A stretch of DNA of 64,000 bases from Puffinus mauretanicus (Eukaryota; Chordata; Aves; Procellariiformes; Procellariidae). A program made the position numbers and the translations under genes. How positions within the stretch are numbered: position 1 is the first letter of the stretch; each line of letters starts with the position of its first letter. The DNA lies in assembly GCA_023333565.1 (NCBI GenBank), contig JAJKFH010000209.1, positions 2,496,001-2,560,000 of the forward strand, in the 5' to 3' direction. Below are positions 24,901 through 37,000 of the stretch, piece by piece. Below the pieces are notes generated by a model. That model was not told the origin of the DNA and did no database searches. It saw only the letters and a list, made by a program, of their open reading frames with translations.

Positions 24901-27900
24901 CATGCAGGAAGAAGGCCTGGAAAAGATTTCCAGTCAAATAGGAAATGGAAAGCATTCAGCACCAGATGGAGGGGATCTTTGCAGAAAATTTTTATTGCGT
25001 GTTAAGGCTTTGATCACAACCAGGCAGTAATGGAATACAAATTGCTATTAAAACAACTTATCAGTGTGAGAACTGTAGAGCAAAACGAAGGCAAAAAAGT
25101 GACCTCACTGGTAAAGATTATAATCCCCTTTCAATGCCATTCCATTAATGATAGTAGTTGTTACAGCTTTTGATCACAGTGTCTTAACCCTTTAGTTTAA
25201 GCTATAATTGCTCATTCTTGCTGGAAGTCATTCATGTGCCAGTGAGGAAGGGCTGAAGGAGTCCTTTTATATCACTGAGCCAGTTTGTTGAAGGCTTCTG
25301 TTTAATTGCTGCTCAGTAAATCATGGTTACGTATGTTAAGATAACTATGAGTTGTTTGTTTAACAAAACAAGAAATAGGGGGGGGATTAACCACTGCTGA
25401 AAGCTCTAAAATCAAAAGTCCACCGAGCTTTTTTCCCCTATACCTATTTTCTGTCCCTGTCTGTCCTGCATTTTTGGTAAGCAAAAAGAAAGCTTGCAGT
25501 GAAAGTCTTGTTTCTGTGCAAGACTCATAAGCATGAGCTCATAATGCATTGAAAATATGATCAAAGAGTACAGATGTAGGAGATAAAAACTAATGGGGAA
25601 ATTATACCCAGATGATGTATTCAAGCACTGCCACTGAAGAAAACCTCCTGAACTTTAATGCATTATAGAAGTGAAAGCGCTGTCAGTGCAATGGGGCTGT
25701 TTACGGTGGAAAGTACTACTCATCTGAAGACTGTTCCTTAAGCAGGTACATTTAACTGCTCTGAGAATAATTACTAAACAGTTTTAAAGAGCAGTCTCAT
25801 CTACAAAAAGAATTACAGCGGTGCAGTTCCAAGGGGACAGGCTCCAATCCATGCAGTTCACCAGTCCGGGTATTTTTGTACATGTTCTAGATTCAGTTTT
25901 ACAACAGTGAGTGAAGGGGAAGCAGGGTTAGCGTCATCTCACATATGGCAAATGAGGGCATGGAGATTCTGAAACGAATCTAATTATTTTTGTGCCCAGG
26001 GAGACATCTTGGCAGCAATGCTCTCCAGAGAGCTTACTGTCATACAGGACTTCACCTGTTCAGAAAGCACTGGTCCCACTGTCTTGAGAGATATGGTTGT
26101 AAATGTCAGGACACATGTACATTGGGACAAAAGCCTAACAGAAGGCACAAAGAAAATTAGGAAAAGAGAGGGAGCGGTCACTTATGGAAAGTTTTGTTCA
26201 TGTCACTTTCCATGACATCATATGGATCTCTGTGGCTGTAGCAGGAAGAAAAGACTCACTTTTTCAGGACATCCTCCAGTTATCTTAACCAAGAAACTAC
26301 ACTGTATCTCTTCAACGGAACTCTGTATCCCAACACTCAGTTCAGTACAAAATCCCAATTCACCCACAGAGCAAGTCCACTCTGTACAGTACACAAGCAG
26401 GGTTTCACAGGAGAAAGAAAAAGAAGGTATGGACCATGTAGTTAAAGACTAAGCCATATGCATACACAGAAGAGGAACAATTTCAATCCCAGAGACAACC
26501 TGATTTCAGACTTTTCTAATATTCTTTTTTGATTCTATATCCTTTTTTGAGTTTTTTACCCAGACTCAGGAAGCTGAAGGAGAAAGGAACATGATAAGTA
26601 CATCATAAGATTGTATAGGTGTAGCAATTTGAAGATTCAGAATGCTACAGTAGCCAGAAAAGACACACACAGAGTCTGAATTACTCTGAAGTTTGTAATT
26701 TTAAGTAAAATTTTGCTCAAATGTTATATTTAGCTGCATGCAGGGAGAATGGTTAAAGCCTCAAAGAGGAACCAACAGCTGCAGTGACTAATCATCAGCT
26801 ATAGATTAGATCATTTTCAGGATGTGAAGAGAACGCTGTGTCCGCGCTCTTCAAAGCAGAGTGATCTGACTTAGATGACCACAACCGTCCCATGGATTGC
26901 TTCCCCACATGCTTATCTGGGCTGATACAAACGTCACCTCCATCTCGCCGCTCACCCTTGAGTAGCACCCATTGCCAGGCTCCCCATCCCAACCTGCTGC
27001 CATTTGAAGTAGACAACAGGAATCGTGATCAGGACAGGCCTGGAAGCAGGAAAAGAGCAGAAGGGAAGACAAGTGGAGGGGAGAAGGGAGCAAAGCTGAG
27101 CTGAGAAGGACCAGCACTGCTCTGCTGTGACAGGGACCCGGTTTTGAAGGCAGGAAGAGGTTTTTGGCAGTTTGGGCAGCAGTACTAGCTGTGAGTACTT
27201 CATGGGCTGGATTTCATGGAGGCATTGCACTGAGTCACTGAAAAATTCAGATACTGCAATAAATGTGCTTAGATGGAGGGCTTTTTCATTAAAAGCTATA
27301 GGGATCAACAAAGGCCTCTGCTTGCTTGCTTTTTTCTTTAATTGAAAAGTTTCTCACTTTGTTCTAATTCCCAACAGGTTTTCATTGCATTCATAGGACA
27401 ATTAGAGGCTCCCTCCTCTGGCTATGTTTAATACCTATAAATTCCCATCAAAATCTTTGCAGGAGAGTACCAAAAAAAATCTGCTTTATATTACTAAGTA
27501 GGGACTTGACATCCTGCAGGAACTGTATTTTTATGACAAATTATTCATCTTTTTTTTCTTTTGGTGTCAAATCAACTAGTACATTTTCAGCACCTAATTG
27601 AATGTCACAGTTGTAACTCAAAGCCAAGCAAGATAAAGAGTATTAAGAAAAGAAGAGGAAGCAGAAGAATTCTCATTCTCTTCACTTTTTTCTTGAAAGA
27701 TCAAAAACTATAATAAGATAGGCCTGAATTTCATGAAATTTGGGATCTGTATAAGCTAGGGAAATAATTTTGTTTGAACTTTATGGCTCTTATGTTCAGT
27801 TTTAGAATATCATACTTCTAAGTCTCTTACAACATTAAATACAGACTTCTGTAATTGGAGCTTCTGTCTCACTGATACTTCCATGACATCGTGTCCAAAC

Positions 27901-28120
27901 CTTGATTATATTTCATTTAAATTATTAATAGCTTTTACCACAGATCAGAGTCTTTGCATGTGAGTTTCCGAACCTAGATGAGTCTTGTTGCTGTATCACT
28001 CTGAGCTCAGGAAAATACACCAAATTCTGACAGCTAAACTACAGAAATCACATTTATAAGACTGAATTGGCCCAATTTTACTTTGTATTTCAAATATACA
28101 GTATACAGTGCTATATTTAA
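21910..28120. other. Unique non-coding sequence, no gene seen
   Basis: No exon or repeat body recognised apart from a strong hairpin at 23355-23401. Open frames reach 119 codons (minus strand, 26952-27311) in several overlapping frames, with no protein family recognised. 26525-26560 is T-rich low complexity. Confidence 0.6.
23355..23401. other. Perfect 14-bp stem-loop
   Basis: CATGGTGAGCTGGG (23355-23368) and CCCAGCTCACCATG (23388-23401) are exact reverse complements around a 19-nt loop. A 14-bp GC-containing perfect stem is unlikely by chance at any one site but not across 64 kb. No flanking target duplication or transposon terminus was identified. Confidence 0.85.
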
Positions 28121-28126
28121 ATAAGT

Positions 28127-28520
28127 GTGCCCAGGAAAATCACGCAAGCAGGCTCAATACCCGTCACAGCCCTGAGGGCACTAACCAGCCTGACCGTCCC
28201 TGCCCAGCCCCCTGGGGCTCCCCCACCCTGCCCACGGCCCAGGACCCCACGTCAGCCCCCCAGGGCCGCCAGCCCCTGCCCCGCAACGCCGCAGCAGGGC
28301 TGGTCTCCAGCCCCCCACAGCCCTGCCCTGCCGAGCCAGGCCCAGCTGCGGGCCCACGTCCGGCCTGGCCTCAGCCCGTCCCCAGGGATGTGCCCAATGC
28401 CCGGGACTGCGGCTGCCCCGCTCCCAGCTGGGGCAGTGGGACAGGCCCTGGCTGCCAGGCCCCGCTCTGCCACCCCACCGTGGTGAGCCCCCGCCACTCC
28501 CGGCCCCACAGCACCCGACC
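28127..28520. other. Isolated GC-rich, C-rich block of unknown origin
   Basis: About 390 bases with very high GC and a strong C bias on the plus strand sit abruptly in DNA that is well under half GC on both sides. CpG is frequent for the region. Overlapping frames stay open on both strands (up to 165 codons, plus strand 28108-28605), but the products are Pro/Ala/Gly/Arg-rich, as expected from composition. It resembles GC-rich segments seen repeatedly in bird genomes, so a dispersed repeat is my first guess. A small CpG island is the alternative. No target-site duplication was found. Confidence 0.6.
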
Positions 28521-28524
28521 TTGT

Positions 28525-29885
28525 TGTATCATTTCGGGCCTACTCAGCTCCAAAAACCTTGACATTAATTTCACTGGGTATTGGACTACGTGTTTGTTTA
28601 CGTAAGACAAAATCTGCCCTTTTGCAAAAAGCAGGCCTTTGTGAAAATTTATGCCCCACACCAACATATATATCAGAACTGCATTTCAGCACATTACTCT
28701 AGAAACCTTCCCCCAGTCGTTCCCAAGTTCTCTGGGCAGGGATTGCTTCTTCTTTCTCCTGTGTCTTCACATGTCCTCCTGAACTGTGCCAAGTGCTCTT
28801 AGGCAATAGACATAATAAACAAGGACTGTGGCCTCAAAATTAACTCACTATTAATTATGAGGCTTGGATAGGGGTGCAAATAAGCTAATTGGAACTGAGC
28901 AGGAAATTGTCTTATCATCCTGGGAAAAATCCACCATTTCATAAAGTCTTCAAAGTTCCAAACTGGAGCAAAATGGATCAAGGCCAATTAAAATCTTTTG
29001 TACCCAAACTTGATCAGGTAGCCCTAGGACTGTCCTGTCTTTTTACCTCCTGTTCTTTCCATTCCCACAATGACTAGTCCATCAAGCTTGCTTCAGCTGA
29101 GATTTAAGAAAAAATCAGGTCCTTTATTTTTCTGCTCTTCTTAGCTTGTTTTATATTAAAATTCAGGATTCAGCTACCTTGGAAGCATGGTGAACAAGAA
29201 TATAAATAGTAACAAATCTACCAAGGAAGTCAAGTTGATTAAGAAGAAAATCTTTCTTTTTTCCCCTCATTGTTTAGGAGTTTGAGGATTTGGGGATACA
29301 TTTGATACTAGGCAAAAAAAAAATCCTGTATATTATGGTTTCCTCCTCTCTATCCTTTCACCAAAAAGCTGGAGAACGTTCTCAAAATATCTATGAGCCA
29401 TGCAAAGAATCCTCCAAAAACTCAGGGAAGGGAAGGTAAACCCTCAACAGGTTACCACTTCCAAAACAACATCCAAGCAGATAAAACTCAATAGTCTGAT
29501 GTGGCAGCTTTTTAACCAGAAACAAACAACAGCTGCTTTGATGCCATGATCTTCCTTTTGCCAGGCATTTTAAAAGGTAAAATTCAAAAGTTACAGAACT
29601 CAATACCTTACGGGAATAATTTTCTTAGCAATTTTCTTAGAAGTCAAACAGAATTAGACTGTGCATGGACATTCTAAGAGGTAGCAACGTAATGCTCAGG
29701 CATATAAATAAAAAGAAAGTACAGGCAGGCATTGAAATTGTGGTGAAGTAGGATACAGATTAAAGATAACCGCAGTTTAGACCAAAAAACCCAAGTGTTT
29801 TTATATCAGTTATATCAAGTATGATGGAAATACTGGGTGGGGATGTAAAGGAAGGTGGCTAAAAAGAACAAAAATAGGAACCAAA
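28525..29885. other. Unique non-coding sequence, no gene seen
   Basis: AT-rich, no exon recognised. It contains a near-tandem ATTTTCTTAGCA / ATTTTCTTAGAA pair at about 29615-29640. Confidence 0.6.
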
Positions 29886-29889
29886 AGTA

Positions 29890-30905
29890 TTGTGTTAGAG
29901 CAGAAAGAGGCTGAAGACCTCCATGCATTGCAACTTGCAGGAGGTTGGGTTACCTCCAAGCCCCAAAAAGAAATGGCCTCTGAAATTGCAGGTCCACTCC
30001 ATAGAATTCATTATCAAATCTTCCAAGAGGTCATACAGCCAGAGGACAGCAAAGGAGGAAGAAACATAATGTGGTTAAATAGAGGATCATTAGTCTGACC
30101 ACAACTGTACACAACTTTTTAGAACAAACTTTGATGGAAAGCATAATTAAAGACATGGAAGGAAGTGGAAAGGTTTACTAAAAGTAGAACATGCAAGACT
30201 AAACAAGTAAGTAATTATTAAGGCTGAGGAGAGGCAGCTGATTCAATCTACCTGGACACTGGTACAATACTTAGTATGAAGTGGCATGAGAGAGGAATCG
30301 TTCAGTCAGAAACGAGAGATTAATATAATATTAGATTATAAATTAGGAGAAGAACTGGCTAAAGGGGAGATTACAGGGAAATTAGAAGCCTGGAGATAAA
30401 GGATAATCAATAGGCAGTTTCTCAGGACTATGTCTTAGAATAAGTTTATTCATATTTTCTTCAATGAATCTGGTGCAAAAATGCGATTGCACCATTAAAA
30501 TTTGCTGTTGTCTCAGAACATAAAGGCATCAATACAGAGAAAGATCATATTGTTATTGAAAAAGAGTTGAATGACCTTGAAAACTAGAGTGAGACATATG
30601 GGATGAAAGTCATTTGTACCAAGCGCAAGGTCATGCATGCAGGTCAAGGGTTCTTGCTATAAATATATCTATTGGGAATAACCAAAGAGGGAGAAAACCT
30701 GAGAGGGATGGAGACTCACAGATGATGATGAACTACCAATACAATTCAGATGTAAAAGAGTCAGATTGTACACCAGGATTTTATCAGGCAAGATATTTTG
30801 AGGAGATGCAGAAAACTATTAAAATTACTTACAAAGCACTAGTAAGATCTAGCTGATCTGTCCCATGTCTGAAGAACAGGAACTCCAGTTAGAGCAGGTG
30901 CTATT
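29890..30905 (+). pseudogene. Ancient CR1 LINE fragment, decayed reverse-transcriptase region
   Basis: Roughly 1 kb follows the order of the C-terminal half of a CR1 open reading frame on the plus strand. An early part encodes EMASEIAGPLHRIHYQIFQE at about 29969-30028. Next come words matching GAACAAA...ATTAAAGACATGG, GGTTTACTAA, ACCTGGAC and GATTACAGGGAAATTAGAAGCCTGGAG. GTTGAATGACCTTGAAAACT and CAAGGTCATGCATGCAGG follow, and the match ends near GAACTCCAGTTAGAGCAGGTGC. In CR1 this region encodes the polymerase palm and thumb. Many frameshifts and stops break it, and the wording resembles old turtle/archosaur CR1 more than young bird CR1. It is a long-dead copy; both ends are approximate. Confidence 0.75.
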
Positions 30906-30909
30906 TATT

Positions 30910-31389
30910 AGTCTCCCCATCCCCTTATCATTCAATCTGTTGAAAGAAACTTAACTTATATCTGTACTGCAGGATCTTAAAGCATGCTCCATATCTCTAG
31001 CTTGTGAGCTGTTCCTGGTCATGTCCCAGTTCCACATCAGGACAAGGCTGTGTTACGTCTTGCTTTCCTCTTTTTCCCTTATGTCCTAGTTTCCATGGGA
31101 AGGCAACTTAGATGTCTGGGATAGAAGGAAGCCATGACATACTGCAACAGGTTCCCCAGTTTGAAGAGGGGAGGGAAACGCAGAGCCGATATCCCATGGA
31201 GCAGCGAACATATCGCCTAAGAGAGATGACTTTTTTTGTCTAACAGCTTGATGACTGAGATGTACGCTGTCTATAAAAACATAGTCAGTGAGCAGTGGGA
31301 AAAGAGAAAAGTTAAAGGAAAAGGAGTCATCAAAAAAGAAAATATTAACACAAGAACAAGCTGCATAAGCTAGCCATAAATTTCAAAAG
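30910..31389. other. Unique spacer between old CR1 and the LTR
   Basis: Nothing recognised with confidence. The last five bases (31390-31394, AACAC, just beyond this stretch) form the left target-site duplication of the LTR. Confidence 0.6.
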
Positions 31390-31394
31390 AACAC
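31390..31394. repeat. Left target-site duplication of the solo LTR (AACAC)
   Basis: AACAC directly precedes the TGTGG start of the LTR and is repeated exactly after its CA end. Confidence 0.85.
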
Positions 31395-32522
31395 TGTGGT
31401 GGGTTGACCCTGGCTGGATACCAGGTGCCCACCAAAGCTGCTCTATCATCCCCCCACCTCAGCTGGCCAGGGGAGAGAAAATATAACAAAAGGCTCGTGG
31501 GTCAAGATAAGGAGAGGGACAGATCATTCACCAATTACTGTCATGGGCAAAACAGACTCAACTTGGGGAAAATTTAATTTAATTTATTACGAATTAAATC
31601 AGAGTAGGGTAATGAGAAATAAAAACTACATCTTAAAACACCTTCCCCCCAACCCTCCCTTCTTCCTGGGCTCAACTTCACTCCCGATTTCTCTACCTCC
31701 TCCCCCCGAGCAGCGCAGGGGGATGGGGAATGGGGGTTGGGTCAGTTCATCACACGTTGTTTCTGCCGCTCCTTCCTCCTCAGGGGGAGGACTCCTCACA
31801 CTCTTCCCCTGCTCCAGCCTGGGGTCCCTCACACGGGAGACAGTTCTCCATGAATTTCTCCAACGTGAGTCCTTCCCATGGGCTGAAGTTCTTCACGAAC
31901 TGCTCCAGCATGGGTCCCTTCCACAGGGTGCAGTCCTTCAAGAACAGACTTCTCCAGCATGGGTCCCCCACGGGGTCACAAGTCCTGCCACCAAACCTGC
32001 TCCAGTGTGGGGTCCTCTCTCCACGGGTCCCCAGGTCTTGCCAGAAGCCTGCTCCAGCGTGGGCTTCCCACGGGGTCACAGCCTCCTTCGGGCACATCCA
32101 CCTGCTCCAGTGTGAGGTCCTCCATGGGCTGCAGGTGGATATCTGCTTCACTGTTAACCTCCATGGGCTGCAGGAGGACAGCCTGCCTCATCATGGTCTT
32201 CACCATGGGCTGCAGGGGAATCTCTGCTCCAGCGCCTGGAGCACCTCCTCCCCCTCCTTCTTCACTGACCTTGGTGTCTGCAGAGTTGTTTCTCTCACGT
32301 AGTCTCACTCCTCTCTCTGGCTGCAATTGCTGTTGCACAGCAACTTTTTCCCATCACTGATGGGCTCGGCCTTGGCCTTGGCCAGAGGCGGGTCCATCTT
32401 GGAGCCGGCTGGCATTGGCTCTATCGGACATAGGGGAAGCTTCTAGCAGCTTCTCACAGAAGCCACCCCTGTAGTAGCCCCCCACCCCCGCTACCAAAAT
32501 CTTGCCATGCAAACCCAAAACA
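31395..32522 (-). mobile_element. Solo LTR of an avian endogenous retrovirus
   Basis: A 1,128-bp unit starts TGTGGTGGG and ends AAAACA, so it has the TG...CA termini of a retroviral LTR. It is flanked by an identical 5-bp direct repeat, AACAC, at 31390-31394 and 32523-32527. I recognise the opening (GTGGGTTGACCCTGGCTGG) as an LTR family dispersed in Neoaves genomes. A 5-bp duplication fits ERVL-type more than ERV1 (4 bp) or ERVK (6 bp), but the class should be checked. AATAAA on the minus strand at 31583-31588, about 190 bases from that strand's 3' end, suggests minus orientation. No internal retroviral genes or second LTR lie beside it, so it is a solo LTR left by LTR-LTR recombination. Its GC and CpG content is far above the flanks. 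Confidence 0.88.
31812..32240. repeat. ~45-bp imperfect tandem repeat inside the LTR
   Basis: About nine to ten units each begin CTCCAGYRTGGG-like (for example at 31812, about 31857, 31902 and 31949, continuing to 32227), with lengths of about 41-53 bp. Many carry CACGGGG or CATGGGCTGCAG in the middle. The near-multiple-of-three period leaves long frames open on both strands (up to 190 codons). On the minus strand these give a periodic peptide of about 15 residues, with LEQ/LEKF and SPWEG words. No retroviral protein domain was recognised. Confidence 0.8.
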
Positions 32523-32527
32523 AACAC
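32523..32527. repeat. Right target-site duplication of the solo LTR (AACAC)
   Basis: AACAC directly follows the terminal CA at 32521-32522 and matches 31390-31394. Confidence 0.85.
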
Positions 32528-34055
32528 ACAAGAGAGGGCAGCTAGGATAAAGGATCATCCCTCTAGCCTTGAAAACAATAAGGCCCCGGCGTAGCCTTCC
32601 AGTAGAAATTAAAACTACGAAGAAAAGCTAGATTCAAACAGAGCTCAATCAGCTGTTGGAGGAGTTTATGTGATCTGGTTGTCTGGCTGTAGCACTTCCA
32701 GTGACCCAAGAGCTCCTCTCCAGAGCTGCATTCCTAATTATAAGGTTAGTATTTGTCTAATTTTATCACACTGTAAATTCTTTTTAAACAGGCCTGGACT
32801 TCCAGAGTAGGTAGTCCATGGGCAGGATGTTTTCTACAGCTCTTGCTCTGCAGTGTTGCAGAAGAAATCCTTGTAGTGTAAGTGAATTCCTTCTACCACT
32901 AACGCACAAAAAATATTTCCCATAAAATAAAATGGAGATCATTCTCTTGATCCTAAAGAAAAGTACATCTGCTGCACAGTGGGAAACTACAGAGGGAAGA
33001 TGGAAACACTGAAAGCAGTTTGGAAAAGAGTCAAGGACTCTCTCATTTCAAATTGCCATCTTTGACTTTGTTTTAGTAGTTTTTCAAATATTATCCCTGT
33101 TCCTCCTTTTACAGCATCTCCAAAGCAATCAAAGAACATAATACAACTATAACAACAGTGCTCAGGAGTCCTTTCAGAGGCTATATTGAATTTTGTCAGC
33201 TACAGATTTTGTAGTAAGGGACAGAAAGCCTGGAAAGATAAAATATGGAGTAGGAATGAAGATTTCTGACCCTGCTGCCAGAGAGTAGCAGACTATTTTA
33301 ATAATTCAATGAAGGCTACAATTTTGTGTGCGGTTCATGTTCCACTTCCTTTGAAGAGGATCCCCATAGAGGGTCAGGGGCTTTTTCCACTGTGAAAGAT
33401 AAGCAAGGCAGACAGCACAACTGGATTTCAGAATAACTGTTTTACTATTCATCTTTGAAGAAGCTGTAAGTTTCTGTGAGCTTCAGCCCTACCAACTTCC
33501 CAGGAAACTCCACGCTATTTAAAAGACTGTTATGGAAATTGGCAATCAGCTTCAAATGTATTGGAAGGGGAAGGTAACGAGAAAATAATAGGTATATGTT
33601 GTTATAACTTAGTATATCATACATCCCAGCGTTATCAATAATGTGCTCCATTAGAGGAAGAATAAATTGAAAGTAGTGGTAAAACTGTCCATTCACAAAT
33701 TAATATTTGTCAACCATGCACACATAATGTTTTCTAAGATAACTGAAATTTGGTGCCCTGCTATTTAGCTTGAAATCGTTCTGCCCTGTGGCAGCTGGAC
33801 AGATGTTTGCATGTCGGGAACTCTTCTGAAATCGCCAAGAGAGGAAGGAAGAACAGTACTCTTCAGCTTTACAGCAACAGGCAAGCATGACGTAGTTTCT
33901 CAGGGTAAGATTTTTATAGGACAAGATGCTCCAGTTTTCATTCCTATGCAAGTAAGTGGTCAAGGTAAACTTCAGTAGGGATTGCCCATGGCAAGGAAAA
34001 CCCTGAATATTTTTGTGTCCTGTGAGATTTTATATTAAGATTATTATCTCAATGT

Positions 34056-34073
34056 AAAAAAAAAAAAAAAAAG
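34056..34073. repeat. A18 homopolymer
   Basis: A run of 18 A with no recognisable retrotransposon body upstream. Confidence 0.85.
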
Positions 34074-37000
34074 TACAGTTTTTCTGCTGGAAAACTTAAG
34101 TCTAAGATGCTTATTTACTGCAGCAAAAAATAGATTGCAATAAATCAGATAAAATAATAGAGATCTTAACAGGAGCTAAAGGGTTGCAACTGCTAACAAG
34201 CTTCTTGTGAGGCCAGTAACCTTTTCTGAATTACATCCAAGGTTCAGAATACTCATTTCTTCCTATAAGGGCTCTGCCGCTCTGTTAATGAGTGAAGGAG
34301 ACCCATTATCTGACTTCCCTCAGGCCTGCTCTTATAATCCTGCTTGAAATGATCTGATCCAGCTCAGGCTGGGCAGCTGTAATGTCTGGTTGGGAACCAT
34401 GCATAAGTGAGCTGCTGAGCTGCGGACAGTTTGGGACAGTTCCGTAACAGGTTGCCCTTATTATAGAGTGAAGAAGACCAACTTCAATTCTAGACTTACA
34501 CCCAGTATTTTTTCTGAGTCTGAGTCCTCTGCCATTTGAAGAACAATAGCCAAGAACTTGGGTATAAGCCACCCAGGTGTGTAGTAGCCTGTGGGAGTTT
34601 CCATTACTGTTTCTAAGGCAGGCGGCAGCTCAGGGAGACGAGCACATATAACTGAAGTGAACTTCAGTAATTGCATTGGACAAGTGGACGGTTGTTACCT
34701 CCTTGCAGAGAGGTGAAGGCTTACACACAGGCGTGCACAATGGTCTTGTCAGAATACACATGAACAGAGAGGTGAGGTTTTCCTCATGGAATAGATGCTA
34801 CAAAATATCTAACAAAATGAGACAAATTTTAGAGTGAGGGGGAGCAGAACAGAGAACTAAATTTCAGGAGAAAAGGAATCTGTAATGCAAGGCTCTCTTT
34901 TTGCTGACCATGCTGTTGGGCTGGAAGTTATTTGGAGGTAACTTGCCAGTTGCCCAGTTCTCTATCTGCCATTCCCCAGCCTTCTTTTCCCAGACTTCAG
35001 AAAGGACTCGTTATGTCAAGTTTTAATATCTCATTCCAAGTTAGTTCACCTTGCTTCTTTAATTGCAGTCCCATTATGAATTTAGATGACTAATTTATGC
35101 TGGAATATACACCATAGTTGTCTTCTTAATTACCTATACCATCAATATAACCTTAGACAATCTTTTCCCCTTTGACTACAGTGCCAGGTAAAAGGATCAT
35201 GGCTGAAGTGTTCCTGATGTAGCCTCACTTTCTTCTTTCTCAGCTGCAGTTGCAGTCACCGTTCCCACAGGATGGCAAGCAATTGCAAGAAGGGGTGTGT
35301 GCTCCACAGAATAAGGTCTAACAAAGAACAAAATATGTGAGTAATAGGTTGTTCTCCCACTATTTTGGGATGCTTTTCCCACTTAAGGAACTGAAGGAAA
35401 AATAAGCATGATCAAAAGCACTATAAGTCTGCATGAGGAGCAGTTCTGACTACAAGCGAGAACAAGATGGCTGTGGAGTCATCTGTTAAGTCAGATTAGA
35501 TAAAATATGGTCTGATTGCAGCAGATGAAATGCACTTCACTCTGATGAGGAAGTAAGATCACCCAAGTGTCATTCTTATCTGAATTTAGAGGAAACCCTA
35601 AGTCAAACAAGGAGTATTATCTGAAACATGTGAACCAGCCAGGTGTTGAGAGGATTGTCTGTCCCACCTCAGGATGTTGCGCAATGGTATTTTGTGTCCC
35701 GGATTCAGCCAGCTCCACCATGATGCTTAACAGGAAGGTATGTAACTTTTATTGAGGCAAGAGACATACAGCAACTGCCCCCATTGCTATATCAAAACTA
35801 TGGGCATAGACAGTGGAAATACCACCCTCCTTACCATCTCTGCATTGCACTCCAGACTGTACCTGTATCACCAAGGAGGAGTTTCACTTGATCAAATGCA
35901 GCTCTTTACCGTATAGACACCACATCTGAGCTTCTTAAGTAAATTCCTCTTATGGCTAATGGAAAACACATCTGTTTCCAGTGTATAAATCATCCTAAAG
36001 TAGATTTCTCAAGTAGAACAAATGAATTGCTCCTTAAAAGTGCTCATTCCTCCCCACTGGTCATGAGGGGAGCCTGGACAAGTTTAGGTACTATAGATTG
36101 TGATGCTGCCTATGCCTACAGTGATATGAAATTACTTCAACAATTAAAATTGGCCCTTTATTTACTCATTCTTCCAGCAGAAATATAAAACCAAACTCTG
36201 TCTATGTCTGCAAGATTAGACATAGGCTAGGATAACAGTGCACCACACCCAGAAGAACCAAGTTCCCCTATGTTGAGAGCATATTTTAAAAAGGTGAAGT
36301 GAACCACTTTTTCTCGTGTACTATTGTGCAGCCAGTCAGAAACTCACATAGGCAGAAGCTCTTTGAAAATATATGTTGCTTTCCACTACCCTTGATCATT
36401 GCCCTTGCCACAGGTCTCCTCCCCCCTTGTCTACAAGGCTAGGAACAAGTCTTTTCCACCCTACCATACAATGGCTGTAAGCAGTGATTGACAATCACCA
36501 CAAGAGAAGTTTTCAGCAAAAAATTTGGGGCCTGAAAGAATAACGGCAAGGTTTCCTCTCTCTTCTGTCCCCTTTTGTGGTCATAGTCACTAGCTCCAGC
36601 ACTCACTTTCCCTCTTCCCAGATCACCTCATCTTCTGGAAAAACATCTAGAGTTGTTAGAAGAATTGCTCTTCCCAAGTCTCTGCCTTCTCCAGGAGGGA
36701 ACCTTTCAACAGCAGTAAAAGGCAGCCACTTTTATTTATTTTAACTCAAGGGAAAAATCAACAGGAATAAATGAAGGTCACATCCCCGTGAGTGACTTAT
36801 CTGTAGCATTTACAGCAGCTCAAAGCAGAGCAAACCCCTTTGTAGAGGTGATTTCTCTGTCAGACAGAAGACCTGTATGGACTGCGGTGCTCGGCCATCT
36901 GCTTGCCTGGCACCCCAGCTCGGACAAGCATATCGTACAGAGTGTTTACAGCCTGCTGAAATCTAAGTCTGTAGAGAACAATTAGACTGTCTAATCCAGC

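Noticed and set aside
28108..28605. 165-codon Pro/Ala-rich frame and overlapping 119-, 98- and 85-codon frames on both strands
   Set aside because: Open in several frames at once because stop codons are rare in GC-rich sequence. Composition, not coding.
30614..30856. 80-codon plus-strand frame that looked like a small gene
   Set aside because: It is part of the decayed CR1 reverse-transcriptase region.
31543..32302. Two overlapping 190-codon plus-strand frames and minus-strand frames of 120-123 codons
   Set aside because: All lie inside the solo LTR and are kept open by its ~45-bp GC-rich tandem repeat. No retroviral or host protein domain was recognised.
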